Made by a program: the position numbers and the translations under genes. The notes beneath the pieces were generated by a model. The model did not search any database. It worked only from the letters and a program-made list of their open reading frames with translations, and had not been told where the DNA came from. A stretch of 64,000 nt of DNA from NCBI GenBank assembly GCA_944474755.1, contig OX104111.1, positions 100,865,178 to 100,929,177 of the forward strand, in the 5' to 3' direction. Below are positions 14,301 to 29,300 of this stretch, piece by piece. Each line of letters opens with the position of its first letter. Positions within the stretch are counted from its first letter, which is position 1. This DNA comes from Limnoperna fortunei (lineage: Eukaryota > Mollusca > Bivalvia > Mytilida > Modiolidae).

Positions 14301-17300
14301 TGCCTCTATGTGGAATATGTCAGTCTAAAATTATAAATGTGATGTTGCTGTGAATTATGTTTGAATTTAGTGATGATAAAAAGGTAGATATGAGGCTGAT
14401 GCCTACAAAATGTTGTAAAGCCATGCCTAAAAAGTACCACTGCAGATAGCTAAAGCAAGTCAATAAACACATTTCTAGTGTGTGTCAACAATAATTTTGT
14501 TGTTGCTGTGAATTCAAATCTCAAACATGCATTCCATCCCCAACAGCATTTTTAGAAAGGAGAAGTCTAAAAGTTAGCCTTGTTTATGTTAACAATGGAA
14601 TGTAGCAATAAAAGCAGAGGGACTCATTCAAGTTGACATAAGTTAATTCCTTTGTAAATAAAATAATGCAAGGTCATGTTTTGAATATTTGACCTTTACT
14701 ATAACCACCACCTACCAAATGACCTTTACTATAACCACCACCTACCAAATATTTGAATATTTGACCTTTACTATAACCACCACCTACCAAATATTTGAAT
14801 ATTTGACCTTTACTATAACCACCACCTACCAAATTTATACTTGTTTTCCACCTTCAAAGGATTACCTTTTGCTCAAGTTTGGTATATTTTATTTATCAAT
14901 TCAAAAAGTTATCAAAATAAAAATCAGCAAATATGCCAAAAAAAATATTTAAAAAAAATTGTGAGAAACCAAAAACTCTATGTCTTCATAAAACACAAAT
15001 TTACAAAGAAATCATTTATATTAAAGTAAATTTGAACTTAATTACAAACTAAACAGGTCCAACTAACCTGTCCAATTTTGAACATCTGAGTATTGTTAGA
15101 CTGCAGCAGACGGCGTTTTCCTGTATCACCTCTGTCACCAGCAATATTAATGTAGACATTAGCTTTTGTATCTGATCCATCATCTTTTCCTGTAGTCACA
15201 ATCACATGATATCTCAGCACTAAAAATAGATGATGTACAGTGAAAACCTGTCTTAACTCTGTATACATCTGAATTCTGTTTCAATCAGACATTAATTTTA
15301 GTATGATATTTGAAACTAATGTAATTTAAACTATGACTAAAACAAAATACATGTTTATTTCAAACAAAAGGGATCTCTGTTCAAACAGATTTCACGTCTT
15401 TGTATCAACTGATTACTGAGAAATCTCTTATATTTGGTAGGCAAGAAATATAGTCTAGAATAATTTCCTGGTCCCATTCTTAAAATTTTTTTATTTTTAC
15501 TAAATTTATCAGAAATTGACATTTTATTGTGGTTAGATATATGTGGATTCTCGTACCTACTAACTACTTGAAAAATTGTTAATTAAAAATTAATTTTCAA
15601 GGATTGTCAGTTTTCCTGCAGAAGGTTGCTTGAAAAATTGTTAATTAAAAATTAATCTCCAAGGATTGTCAGTTTTCCTGCAGAAGGTTGCATGTTTCGA
15701 TAGGGACTAAGGCTTCCTTCCTCACAATAAAAACTGGATGCCATGATAAACTGAAAAATTGCTGAATGTGGCTCATTAAATCAAAACAAAATCAGTGCCT
15801 TCTGTCTGATGTAGTTTACTTGAAATAAACACTGGCATAATATTTTATGATAGAATTTAGTATAAAAATGCCAGAATCTATGGACTGAATGTTTAAGGTC
15901 ATTTTCAGAGATTTTTATACTAGGGTGGCTATGTTCATTGTGACAAAAGCTAAGGTACTTACACAATAAAACAATTATTACAAAGACAAAAATATAATCA
16001 GAGTACATATTTGTTTTGATACTGTTCACATAGCACCACAATTAGATTAATAAGCATTCAGTTATTGGGAGGAAGAGTCATAATAAAACAGTTAGGTTGA
16101 TACATTGCAAGACTTTTTAGTATCGTCATACTCACTATTTCCAAAAAAAATAATGTTTGATTACTTTTCAAGTCTGGTTAAAAAGTATTGTTTTGGCTCA
16201 AAATTAAAAGAAAAAAAAACTTTTTAGAAAGACATACATGGTAGGACTGGTTCCCCATTCTTCCTGGTTGGCTGTTCCCTCATCACTTCCTTATCGTCCT
16301 GAACTCTAGACAACCACTTGTTGAATGGGAAGACAAGAGTCTCATTTGTATTCAGATCAACCATTTTAACTTCTTTAACTTTCCAAGAAGGATTAGCAGA
16401 ACCTCGAGGAATCAGTTCTAATCTTATCTTATAGATAGTACCGACCTTTGATAAGTTTGCCTAAAAGAAGAAGAAAGAAATATTTAAAATAACAAACAAA
16501 AGGTAGATATATAGTACAGGTACCATTTACAAAAATATAAGGATTACTTCATGTTTAAACGCAACAGCTGAAACAGATGTTCAATTTAAAAGTATGTCTA
16601 AAACCAATCAGTGTTTTAACCCACACAGTTATCTTAGCACATCTGTAATAGTAATGAGCAAAGAAACCAGTGTGCCAAGTAAGACTAATGACCTGATACT
16701 CTCCCAAAGTCATTGGTAATCCGCTGAAAGTCATGAGTTGCAAGTATTTTCACAAATAGCTACAACTCCAATTTGCCACCATAACATAATCCTGCCAGTC
16801 CATGCTATGATTTATAACTTACCCTAAACTCATCGTTATTTCCAGCAGTAAATATCTTTTTACCAGGTGGTGCTCCCAGTAAGATAGACCCTGATGTACC
16901 CAGATCTCCATAAACAACCAATGCCACATCTGCATTCTCATCCAATGATTCCAAAGTGGAGACTTGTATGCTCCAATCTCCATCTGAAATTAGTATATTT
17001 ATTATTGTCACTGATAGCAGATTTGGTTCACAGTTTATTTCATTTAAAACTTTGGCAATAAAAGTTGAAAAATCATTCAAACAAAACAGACAATAACTTA
17101 GGACAACACAAAATAATGTATTTTTAAATTTTTGTTTCACCATAATTATCACTATTTTGCAGTATTTTCCTTTGATCTTTATATGCAGTATTTTCCTTTG
17201 ATCTTTATATGCAGTATTCCATTCTCACTCTACTAGCATGAGATGGTCCTATCTCACCTCACTGTCAAGATGTCATTAAGTAAATTAAAGACTGCGACTT

Positions 17301-20300
17301 CATAATTTAACAAAACAGCATTTTATTAAATGAGATGCATTTTCTCGTCCGTATCTCATCAAAGGGCGACAGCCCTAAGATGAGATGACAAGAAAATGCA
17401 TCTAGTATAAATAATCTATAAATATCAATTCTTTTTGGTTTGGAAGTTACAAGATATACATGAACATCACTTCCTAATTATTACTACAAGGGAGAGAAAA
17501 TAATCCTTTTTTATTACAAGGATGTATCAAAATTTCAACATTTCACTTGTAACATCTTTATTGCAGACCAAGGTGAATTTTATTTGTAAATAAACATAAA
17601 AGAACTCTAAATAAGGAAATAAAATGTATTGAAAGTGAATACCAACTATTAAATAGATTAGATGTTCAATTACTTGTCTATTGTTTGTAGACAAAATTTA
17701 CCATTTATTAGCATGATTATACTGAAATCGACATTATTGCAGAAAGCAGAGTAGAAGTCATGAATAAATGAATTCAGTTATGGAAATGGCCTGGTTCTTA
17801 CATCATGTTTGCATTGAGGTTGTTGTTCAGAAAAAAAACCAAAGTAAAAACATAAAATTAATTTGATAAGCAGCTCCAGTAATAAAAATTACTTGACTTT
17901 TACAAGTAATATAGCCAGGGCAAGTAAATTCTAAATTAGTACTAACATCAAATCTATTTCCAATCAGTTATAAATCGAAAGTGAAGGAAAAAAGAAATAA
18001 TGCATATAAAACACAAAACCTAAAAAAAGTGCAGAAGGCTAGTCCAAACTTTATTATTAGATGTCTGTTTATTTCAAATTAACAATGCATAATAATGCAT
18101 GCATTTCAACATGCAAATAAAATGTTTACAAGCAGTGTGATAGAATGGAGAAGCATACAAATACAATTTCACAAATTCTACAAATTTCAACATTTTGATA
18201 TCCTTATTTTTATAGGTTTATTATTAAATAAGCAAATTGGAATCTTCAGGAAAAAGGGCAAGCAACAAATGTAACATCAATACATGTGTATCATATGAGA
18301 TAGGACACAGGAACAAGTGAAACCAACATGCTTGGCCGAATATAGGAAATATAAAATATATACCCACTTTACTGAAAACAGAAATTAATTATTTTAAACA
18401 TGTTATTAAATCACTCATAAACTACAAAATTTATTAAATTAGCCAAACAGAACAGCTCTTTATACAGGACAAGTTATTTTCTACAACATCAAACAATGCT
18501 TTCACGTGCAGCTAAATATTTATTCAATTTTAACTTTTTGATTTTTCAATTTTTTTTCCATCACTTTAATGAAAACAAATACAGGTAACTTGAGATGCAT
18601 TTTTATGATTTTGCGATTCAAAATAAATATTAGATCAAAAATATCTATTTTTCATATTTAGCTACAAGATTGTTTGAACTTGTATCAATCCATGCATTCC
18701 TCCAGTCACCAATGTCAAAGTTATTTAATGTGGCTAAAAAAAATTCCTCAAATACAAAATAATTCGTTTAATTTAATAAAAATGATTTCTTAAACATGGC
18801 AAATAACTTCATAATAATCCAAACAATGAAATAATTCAATCTTTTTCAGAATGTGTACTTGAGTTATGCATGTTTTATTTCATTAATAAGAAATAACAAC
18901 ACAGATCATAGACTCACCTCCAAAGACTGTCAAATCCATATCATCGGTTACATATACTATATAAAAACCACTACATGTTAAAATCCACACATGACGAGAA
19001 CCCAATACAATTTGAGTTAATTATTACTAACTGTACATATTAAATTGATTTATCATACCAACAGACAAATAATATCTATGTTTTGTATATAAAGTATATT
19101 TTAATGGTGCTAAAGACTTGTTTATTGCAAATGTACTTTGTATCAAGCACGGCAACAAGTTCAAGTTAATGTTTTCTTTATTATCCTATTATTTTGTTGT
19201 TTCCCTGGACATGTATACATTTTATTTAATTAAAACTGAAGAAATTTTTATATACCATATTAGTTTTCTTTAATAATCATGTACAAATCAGATTATTCTA
19301 ACAATCAATACAGGTATATTTATTTATTGTTCGTTTGAATTGTATTGAATGCCACTTTAGTAATTTTCAAAGTGTATCATGGCATCCAGTTTTTATTAGG
19401 GGAAGTACCCCGATAAAACCCAGATCTTTGTTTAAAACTGACAATCCTTGTCATTTAAGAATGAAGTCGAGCGCATCATGCCTTCAGTGATGCACCATGG
19501 TAAAGACAGTTCATCATGTCACAAATGAGAAACCTCAACAAAATGACAAACACCATAAGTAATTTCAGTATTTATAAAAAGAACTAAACCATTTTGTTCA
19601 AGAGATTTGGAAAATGGAATTGAAAAATAGTTGCATAGACATGACCACCAAAAAAAAGACATTTTAACAAGGCTAGTATACCACATTTTTTGAAGAAATA
19701 CATGTGATTTTATAAATATGTGTATGCTATGCTCAAATATTTTGTTTTTGGAGAGCCCAACAACCATGAATTTACTTAGTTTTAGAGTTTTTACCACCAC
19801 CCACCATTTCATAACTTCAGTGTGCAAGCTAACTTCCATTACAACCATAAAAACATTAAGTGGTCCTGTTAAAAACTCAGAAACACACCTGCAAAGTCTT
19901 TTTTGATTGGTTCAGCCTTTGGTTTTACAGGTGTTTCCTCTCTGCCCATCTCCTCTTCTTCTAACATTTCATTACTTTTATTCTTTGGTACTCCAACTGC
20001 AAAATATTTGCAAAATAGATGATCTAAAATACAACTTGTTATAATAAATTTTATAAGGAGAGCTCAAAATTTATGTCAGTTTTATACAGCTGATATCTAC
20101 ATTACTGGGAGTTCAAATCATCATAGAAATGATCCTATTTCTCACTAATGAAACAGCTTGGTACCTACTTTTAGCCGGTAGAGATATCCTTGTCTCAATC
20201 CATGGGAAAGATAAGAATTTAAAACTCATTTTCCGGTAAAAATGTATTGGGACATCAACAATCAGTTCAGAGATAAAAATCATCAAATATTTGTTGTGTT

Positions 20301-23300
20301 TGCTTACTTTGCCTCTTTAAGTATGAACATGAAAAAAAAATATCTGATTTTCATGACCAAATTTATGCCATTTATGACAGCAGTACAATCTAAACAAACA
20401 TGTTTACTCCATAAAATGGATACTGGAGATTACTTTCATGGTAGATAACTTAATTTGTTGACAGAACAAGCAAATAAGTGAGATATAGAATCAAACACCG
20501 GTAGGCAGGCAAGACAGGAAAATCTCAGACACCTGCATGAAAGCTGGCTTTTGGCATCGTTGGAGACCAGAAATTTGTTCAATTGGGTGTCTGAGACTTG
20601 CCCTCCCACTGGTGTTATATCCTTTATCTTATATGTACAAAGTTTGTATTTAAAAACCTTTTCTACATTAAGTCAATTAAGAATTCCCAACACAAATCCC
20701 TTTAACTTACATTCAATTACTTCTGGAAACAAACAGATGTTGTGAACACCGGTATCAACTGTGGGCCATACTCTACCATCTGGTTTCATTCCTAAGTAAA
20801 GACCTCTCTGTGAAGCTGACTGAAGACTAATGTAGCCACCATCGGGGTGTTTCTGCACCATAAAGTGAGATGCTTCATCTCTTGTCCCCTGAAGTCGAAA
20901 ATCAAAAGTTAATTTAGCACTGTCCATCTACTCCAGGATATTTTTACAGACACTTGTAATCATGATTCTGGCAATTTCTTAATATGTACAAGTCTACATT
21001 TTAACATCGATTTTTTTTAAATACAATGAAAACAATCCACAAATCTGACATGACGACTACAACAACAAATATTTAAAATAAGGAACCTGTAAGCTACTGC
21101 TCACTCAGTATACCCCTGCTATTCACATCATTGAATCGACTAAGTTTGTAAACAGGAAATAGATATGCAACAGACCTGAAAACGGCAGCACTCGCACGGT
21201 AACATAACATATAAAATTTCAAGTGGTTGTAATAAGTAGTTGGTGAGAAAACTACAAAAAATTTCATCAATTGACAACTAATGTTAAAAATGTACTAAGT
21301 CGGTTTACAGGAAGTATATATGAAACAGACCTGAAATCCGTACTCACAATAATGGACCACATAATAAGGTCTCATATAAAATTTCAAGTGTTTGTGAGAA
21401 ATAGTTGCAGAGAAAACTGTTACGAAAGTTATGTTACAGACAGAAGGACAGACGGACAGCCAGATTTACCAGTATACCCCTCTTCTTCTAAGCGGGGGTA
21501 TAAAATTATATCCATGTTCTTGCCTACTAAAACATATAAAGGTTTAAACTGAACACAAATACTCACCAAACAATCAATTTTTCCATCCTTCAATCTGATG
21601 TATTTGCCAGGGTGTGCTATACTTTCAAACATCCTGAAGCCTCCTGTGTCTACTTTATGTACCATGAAATGTGCACCTTTAGTTCTTTTCCCTGTTGCTG
21701 TTAGGGAGAAATCAGAGTTGATGTTTATACACTGTGATGATGATGTGTTCATCATTACTGTACCTCTATGTCTGAACATACCCTGTAAGATAAAAGAGAG
21801 CTAAAATTTAATTATGTCTTTTATAGATGTTATTTGTTGGTATCAAAAGGTTTCTTTCATTATTAGTTAAATTAATTTAATTTACAATGTAAATATTATT
21901 CATTTCTTAATTCAGTAAAGACAAAAATTAAATTGTGATTAAAGGTTTGAAATCATGCATCAAACAAGTGTGGACTGTGAGCTAATCTCCCTAGTGATAC
22001 CCCTGATTCCACAAATATGACTTTCATAGGTATTTAGTAAACAGGAAGGTGATGAAACCAGAGGCTCTTAAGAGACTGTATCGCTCACCTGATTTTATAG
22101 GCAATGAAGATGGCATTTCCCTGATGTTAAAGTAAATCCTGTAATTTTCAATAAACTTTAAATAGGACCATCCAAACAATATTACTAGAAAGCTTTGTTT
22201 CATTGGTTAACCGGTTGTATAGTGAAGATTTTTTTTTATTTGCCCATAGGGTCCTATGTTAAACTAAGTCCTGCGGCGGTGGCGGCCATTTTGACCATCC
22301 AAACAATATTGCTAGTAAGTTTTTGTTTCCATTGATTAACCAGTTTCAGAGAAGAAGCCTTTAAAAACATTTTCCCATAGGGTCCTATGTTAAACTAAGT
22401 CCTGGGGTAGTGGCCATTTTGAATTTCCAATTGCCATAAAAAACATAAACTTTACAGGGGACCATCCAAACAATATTGCTAGTAAGTTTTGTTTTGATTG
22501 GTTAAACGGTTTCAGAGAAGCCCTTTTAAACTTTTTTCTCATAGGGTCGAATGTTAAACTAAGTCCTGCTGTGGCGGCCATTTTGAATTTCAGATTGGGA
22601 TAAAAAACATTAACTTTATAGAGGACCATCCAAACAATATTGCTAGTAAGTTTTCTTTCCATTGGTTGACCGGTTTCAGAAAAGAAGCCTTTCAAACTTT
22701 TTCCCATAGGGTCCTATGTTAAATTAAGTCCTGCCGTACATGGCAGCCATTTTGAATTTCCAATTGCCATAAAAAACACAAACTTTATAGAGGACCATCC
22801 AAACAATATTGCTAGTAAGTTTTTGTTTCCATTGATTAACCGGTTTCAGAGAAGAAGCCTTTTAAAACTTTTTTCCATAGGGTTCTATGTTAAACTAAGT
22901 CCTGCGGTGGCTGCCATTTTGAATTTCCAATTCCCATCAAAAACACAAACTTTATAGAAGACCATCCAAACAATATTGCTAGTAAGTTTTGTTTTGATTG
23001 GTTAAACGGTTTCAGAGAAGAAGCCCTTTTAAACTTTTTTCCCATAGGGTCCTATGTTAAACTAAGTCTTGAGGTGGCGGCCATATTGGTTTACCAATCA
23101 AAATAAAAAACACAAACTTTGTAAAGGTCCATCCAATGAACATTATGGCCAAGTTTGGTTTCAATTGGCCAAGTGGTTTCAGAGAAGAAGATTAAAATGT
23201 AAAAAGTTTACCAACGCCGCCGACGACGACGGACGCAAAGTGATAACAATAGCTCACATGACCCTTTGGGTCAGGTGAGCTAAAAAGGAGCATAAAATCG

Positions 23301-26300
23301 CTATCCCCATATAGTACTACAGGATAAATCAATATCCAAAATATCAGGCTTCTGCATTTGATAGTTGCTTAGAAAACTGTGATGGAAATTTTTGTTATGG
23401 ACAGACAAACAGACAAGGGTATAACAGTATACCACCCTCTTATTCGAAGTGGGGGTATAATAATTTAAAAAATAAAGCCCATAATAACACAAATCCACAC
23501 AAGATGAAAAGCTCACAAATCAGGTTGGTCATTCAGTGTGGAGGCATGTTCTTACTGTGTGAGAACATACAAATAATGTGAAGGGAACCACATAAAACTA
23601 TTATCAACATTATTATAAAAAGTAATTTGTAAAATTGTTTGTTGTGAAAATAAAAACACACAACTTAGGGAAAAATCTATATAAAGAATATAATATACAA
23701 AAATCTTTGATATTATACCTTACAATAGACAAAAAACCTTCTAGAGGGGTCCTTATCTAGGATTGCTCTGACATCCTGTGGATTTCCATCCTCTCCTATT
23801 GTTACAAACTGTAATGGATTCTTCACCGATTCCAAAATAACAGACCTGTCTCCTTGTACCCGTACTCTGAACTCACAAAATGGACCTCCTTTACCCTGTT
23901 AAAAAATATTTACAATAGATAAGCATATAATATTGGTGTTTAGATTAAGTGCACTTTAAATGTCTTTGTATTTAATAATTAAGTTACAAAATAAAATCAT
24001 CAGGAAATACTATGAAATATGTAAAATTACCTGCAATTGTAATGTTATGTCAAAATTTATAGTGCCTCCACTTCTTCAAGCTTTCAAAAACTGCACTACA
24101 AAATTTCCATAATTTTCAGATGTTTAGTCTATGTGGACGATAAGTTGAATTTGGTCCATTAGTCGAGTTAAACGTTACCACTATCTTTAGTAAGTATTCA
24201 AGCTCTAGACAGATTTTATATGATTGACCATATATTGTTAAGTTAAACATTTTTTAGAAAAAAATGTTTCAATTAATTAATTTAAAATGGATAGATAAAA
24301 AAAAACCACAAACTTTGGTTTAAAAAATTTTGATTCTCAGCGTTCATTGTTGAAGTAGAGGAGTGACAATCAAACTGATTAATTAGCTCATAAAAACAAT
24401 CATTTCCTGTCAATTATATTAAAAGTGTTCAGCATACCTAGCAGAATACCCGCCACCTGAACAGGAGATCCAGTCAAACCTATTTAGCAGACAGAGCTAA
24501 TTATCTTAGTTTAATTAAACCTGACTTTAATCAAGGTGTCAAGCAAATAATGAACTTTTGTACCTTTATTTACCCATTTGACATTGAGTCAAAAGGAAAA
24601 ACCCAAATAAATATGCAATAATCATGTCATAATATGTCCATCTACTTTTTTAGAAATATAAGCTAATGTGACTGTTCATTTGCTTTTAACTCCATCGATA
24701 GGAGCATTAAAATTCATGACAAGCTGTTTAAGTTTAATTTGCTTGATGTTTTTTTTTCATCCTTGTTTGTTAGAATGTTCCTCTGATTATCATATTTCCT
24801 TTTGAAACAACATAAACTAATTTATTCAATATACAAAAACCAACTACATTTCCACATCGGCTTCACTTGTTTGCAGGAAATACATTTCTCGAGTCCCATA
24901 ACATTTGGTGTAATTATTTTTTATATAATGTGAGATTACCGTAAAAAGCTGTGTATTGTCCGCATTTACATATTGTCCGCACCCCTTTCTTGGGCCCGAA
25001 AAATGGGGAAAAATTCGTATATGCATATACAATCCGCACGTAAAAAATTTCAAAAAACGTCTCAAGATGAAGACATCGAGTCCGACTTGGTCACGCTTTT
25101 TAACAATTTTTTACTGTTATATGTAATTTATTCTCTCTTAAAATATCGTTTATATTTATAGTTTTATTCATTTCTAGTGATTGTAATAAATTAAATAAAA
25201 AATAGTGCATTCTCACATAGCGTCTATTTTTATCGTTGTTAAAACGGATACTCACACATTTCGAAACCAAAACAATTTGTCAACTTTCATTTATCAATGA
25301 AAACAAAGAAAACAAAGAGATTACACGTTTTATTTTAATCCCTTAATGATTGCAATCAAAACATCGATCTTCAAACATTTGAGGTTACATAACGACGCCA
25401 TTTGCACTGTACGCAATACAGGTTACACATCCGCTATTTTCGTATCCGTTTTAATTTTTATTCGTCCTATATAATTATTATAATATTCCTAAAATAATTT
25501 AAGTAAAAATTAATATCATTACAACATATTTATATGGAAGTTTGTAAAAGAATCATGTTAGAATAGTACGAAAATACCGCATATAACACAACAACAAAAT
25601 GGCGACCGCCATTGACCAAACATTCAACGGGACGAAACACGCTATATCGAGTCTGTATTTATGTATAATCCGCACCATTCCTTTCCAACTTAGATTAAAA
25701 GAAAAAGACCGCGGACAATACAACCCTAAATACAGTAATAAAATTTGGCACTTGACACCTTGAAGTTACAACTGGAAGCTCAACAGGGAGCTTCATCATT
25801 TCTTAATCCTTTACATGACAATAAACAATCAGTGTAAGTGGTAATGAATTTGTCATCATAAATCAGTAACAGGTTTCTGCCTTAAACAGTTATGCTCCTC
25901 CCATTTTAGGGATTTTCCACTAAATAACTGTGTGTATAACCATTAGCCAATCTGGGTATTCAGTGTTCTGGTTTTCAGTAGTCAGACAAATTGCTAGACT
26001 CAAAAGTGTTGCTGTTCTAAAAATTTTCCACCCACCAACCCCATCCAAACACCTTCAATACTGTCATGACAAGGGTAACATCTCAGCATTCCAGTGATAA
26101 ATATTGAATTTGTTTTTTTATGAAATTTTATCACTGATCGTTTCTTAAATTTCATTCACCCCCCAAGTATTTAGGGGGTATATAACTACAAAATTCCAGT
26201 GTCCCCATTGCAGACCTTGCACTACATGGCTGCAAATGAGATCCTCGTCTCATCCCCTGTCCCCATTGCAGACCTTGCACTACCTGGCTGCAGACGAGAT

Positions 26301-29300
26301 CCTCGCCTCATCCCCTGGAGAACCCTTGCAGACCTTGCACACTCCAGCTGCAGATGAGATCCTCGTCTCATCCCCTAATGGAGATCCCTCGCTCCATATC
26401 CCATGTACTGGCGTATTGTCGGGCAGGCAGTTTCAATCCAAGGACTGCAAGCTGACTTGCTCTGACAGGTAATTAAAATTTCAAAGCTGAGTGTTTCCCT
26501 AGGGCCAAACTATTGATATATTTAATTATTTAATAAAGAAATTATATGTATAAAATCTTTGTCTGATTAAACTAGAACTTTCCAGAGGGCTAATAGGTTA
26601 TGGCATTACACACAGTCTTTTAACCATTGATACTTAGGAATTTAAAGGCACACTGATGACTGGAAGTGTTTTGTACAGTGACACATACAGTTATGTTACA
26701 CACCACACAAATAGCAACCACACAGGGTTATAACATAAACGTTTAATTTTATCACATCTATAACATAACAACAAATGTTTGTATAAAAATTATTGTAGGA
26801 AAAATACAGTAGAATGAAATCACAAACTTATCCATTTTCATTTATATACTGACCAACATTGTAATTTTTCCACTATCAATGGCAAGAAAATGGTTTGGAT
26901 TACGAACACTGTTAAACATCCTGACCATAGCCTTCTTTGGTGTGACATTAAATGTAACTGTAAATACATAGTAACAATAAAATTACATGTTAAAAAATAC
27001 CTTAAATGAAAACAATAAGTGTGTAAGTAAAGCAGGGAATTTTTTTAGGATGTTGAGGGCTTTAGTCACTTTAGCAAGAGACGTATAAGCATCTGCTCAG
27101 AAGCATGCATTCATTGTACTGGTGAAATTTCATAGTATAAAAAACTATATTCTTTCAATTGTAGTGTATAAATTTGTTTAAAAAATGATTATAACAAAAT
27201 GTTTATAAATTTTCAAAGAATTTTAATTTTAAAATTTATTTAAAAAGCGTTTGTATATCAATCGGTTACAATTTTTCATTTAGGGTCATTGTACTCTTCG
27301 TTTTCTACGTGGTAGCCATTGGTAATTAGACGTATCTCGGATGTACACAAATGGCACGTAATCCATTTGGAACCAGCAAAACATACGAAAAATGAGTTAA
27401 ACACGCAAAATCTTTGCAATTTTTATTGGCATTACATATTTAATCAAAAGATGGAAGTCTGTGCGCATCAGTACGATCTACGACACTTTTGTTTGCGTAT
27501 ATTGACCAGGAGCACCATGTAATCATGTTAAACAGATTACCTGTAAAAACATCGATTCGGCGATTGACACCTGCTGTTTTACTATCAAGGTGAAATAATT
27601 AAATTTCCTGTTAATTGGCTTTGGGGTCATAAATATGTCGTTTTACACTTGGTATAATTCATTTGCAACGAAAATTTTTAGTACTTGTTGGAAATCAGGT
27701 GACGAAATTGTTTTAGAAATCTATCGTCAATTTTCAAATGATTTTGTCAATGACGAAAGTGGCCAGCGCTAAAAAATTCCCTGAGTAAAGCTTGTTGCTC
27801 TATTGTGAAAACCAAAATAATATATATGCTAGATTTTATACGGCAATATATCAATAAATGAATTATAAAAAAAAATTATAGAGTGTTTACAAAACAATGA
27901 AGAATCATACAATTTCAACAATATAATGTTTCTGACTAAATAAAATACAGTAAAAACTGCCTAAATCAAACTATTTTTGATATAAAAATTTTGGGTTTCA
28001 TTAATTAAAACATTTTCAATTTAGTTCAAATATAGTGACTAAAACTGAAGTTTGGTTTACATAATAAAAGTTGAAAGATGAATACCCTGACCATCAAGTA
28101 AGGGACTTGAATATTGCATGCAACAGGACTTCTTGATGTGGTGATCACTTGCGCAATGTAATTTAAAAATCAGTCAATAAACAACACAGTTATGGGTGTG
28201 ACGGATGTAGGTACCGATTGAAAAAAGCGGCGACTATATGCTTCCTAAAATTTATTAAAGAGCATAAAAAAACTAGATACCATAATATAGCTTAAAGTGG
28301 CTGAAAGTCGAAAAAATATAAACAAACGATAAAAAATTAACCCAAATATAAATTCAAATTACTTTCAGGATCCATGGGAATGCCAAGACCATCTACATTC
28401 ATATCCTTTTTGGCTCTTAAAGCTTTACCCGAGGCAAGTGAATAGAACTTCACCTGACAATCCTTCTCAAACTTCCATCTCTCCTGTTCCCACTGAAAAA
28501 ATATAATAGTGCTATTTTAATAAATAAATACAAAACATTTGAGAAAATTCTAAGCAATTTTCACTTTTTTATCTGAATTTTTATTTTGGATTAAATAATT
28601 CTTGGATCCTTTGTACCATTTATAGTTTTTAGTTTTAATGAAATAAATAAAGAAAGCAAACAAATAAATTAACAATAAAAAATATTAATATTTACGCTTC
28701 TTTTCTCCAGAATATCATCCATATATTCTTCTTGTATCTTCAGTTCTCGAACAATCTTTCCATCATCTTCACCTTCATCTAACCACCTTATAATATTATA
28801 CAAAAATATATTCATTATACCAGTATTTGATAAACATTAGCAATGTCAATCTAATAACACCATAAAATAACATCATATCACTTAACACTTCTGAAATTTC
28901 TAAAATGATTTAAATACAAATGTTTTTCTATTTGCAAGGCTTACATAGTCTTAGTCTGATTTGGTCAAATGTTCAGAATGTACATAATAAAAGCTCTACA
29001 TCTAATTTTTTGGATTTTACATATTTTTGGGCTTTAACTACCACTGATTCTTGATTAGATGAAACACGTGTCTGGAATAGTGAATTGTACAACCCTGGTA
29101 TCTTTCATGACATTTTATTTGCAACCACTGGGTTGATACCTGTGCTGGTGGACTGTTAGTCCCTGAGGGGATCATCAGCCTAGTGGTCACATGTCAGTGC
29201 AGACAAGAATATCATTGATTATCAGTGATATAATCATTGTCTAAATTTACTGTTCTGAAATTTTTTTAAATGATTAAAACCCTAAGTTCTTTCTTTTCAC

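Noticed and set aside
14689..14952. 87-codon ORF with repeated MTFTITTTYQ
   Set aside because: Pure translation of the 42-bp minisatellite.
18675..18735. Possible minus-strand exon reading NFDIGDWRNAWIDTSSNN after a TTTTTTTAG acceptor
   Set aside because: No good donor (GTAGCT at best) and its length does not keep phase 1 on both sides, so it cannot be inserted between exons 16 and 17.
22390..22707. 105-codon minus-strand ORF
   Set aside because: Runs across tandem units of a mobile element and repeats itself (KMAATAGLSLTF / SKWPLPQDL); not a gene.
24973..25161. 62-codon ORF inside the TIR element at 24935-25738
   Set aside because: No transposase motif and mostly hydrophobic chance sequence.
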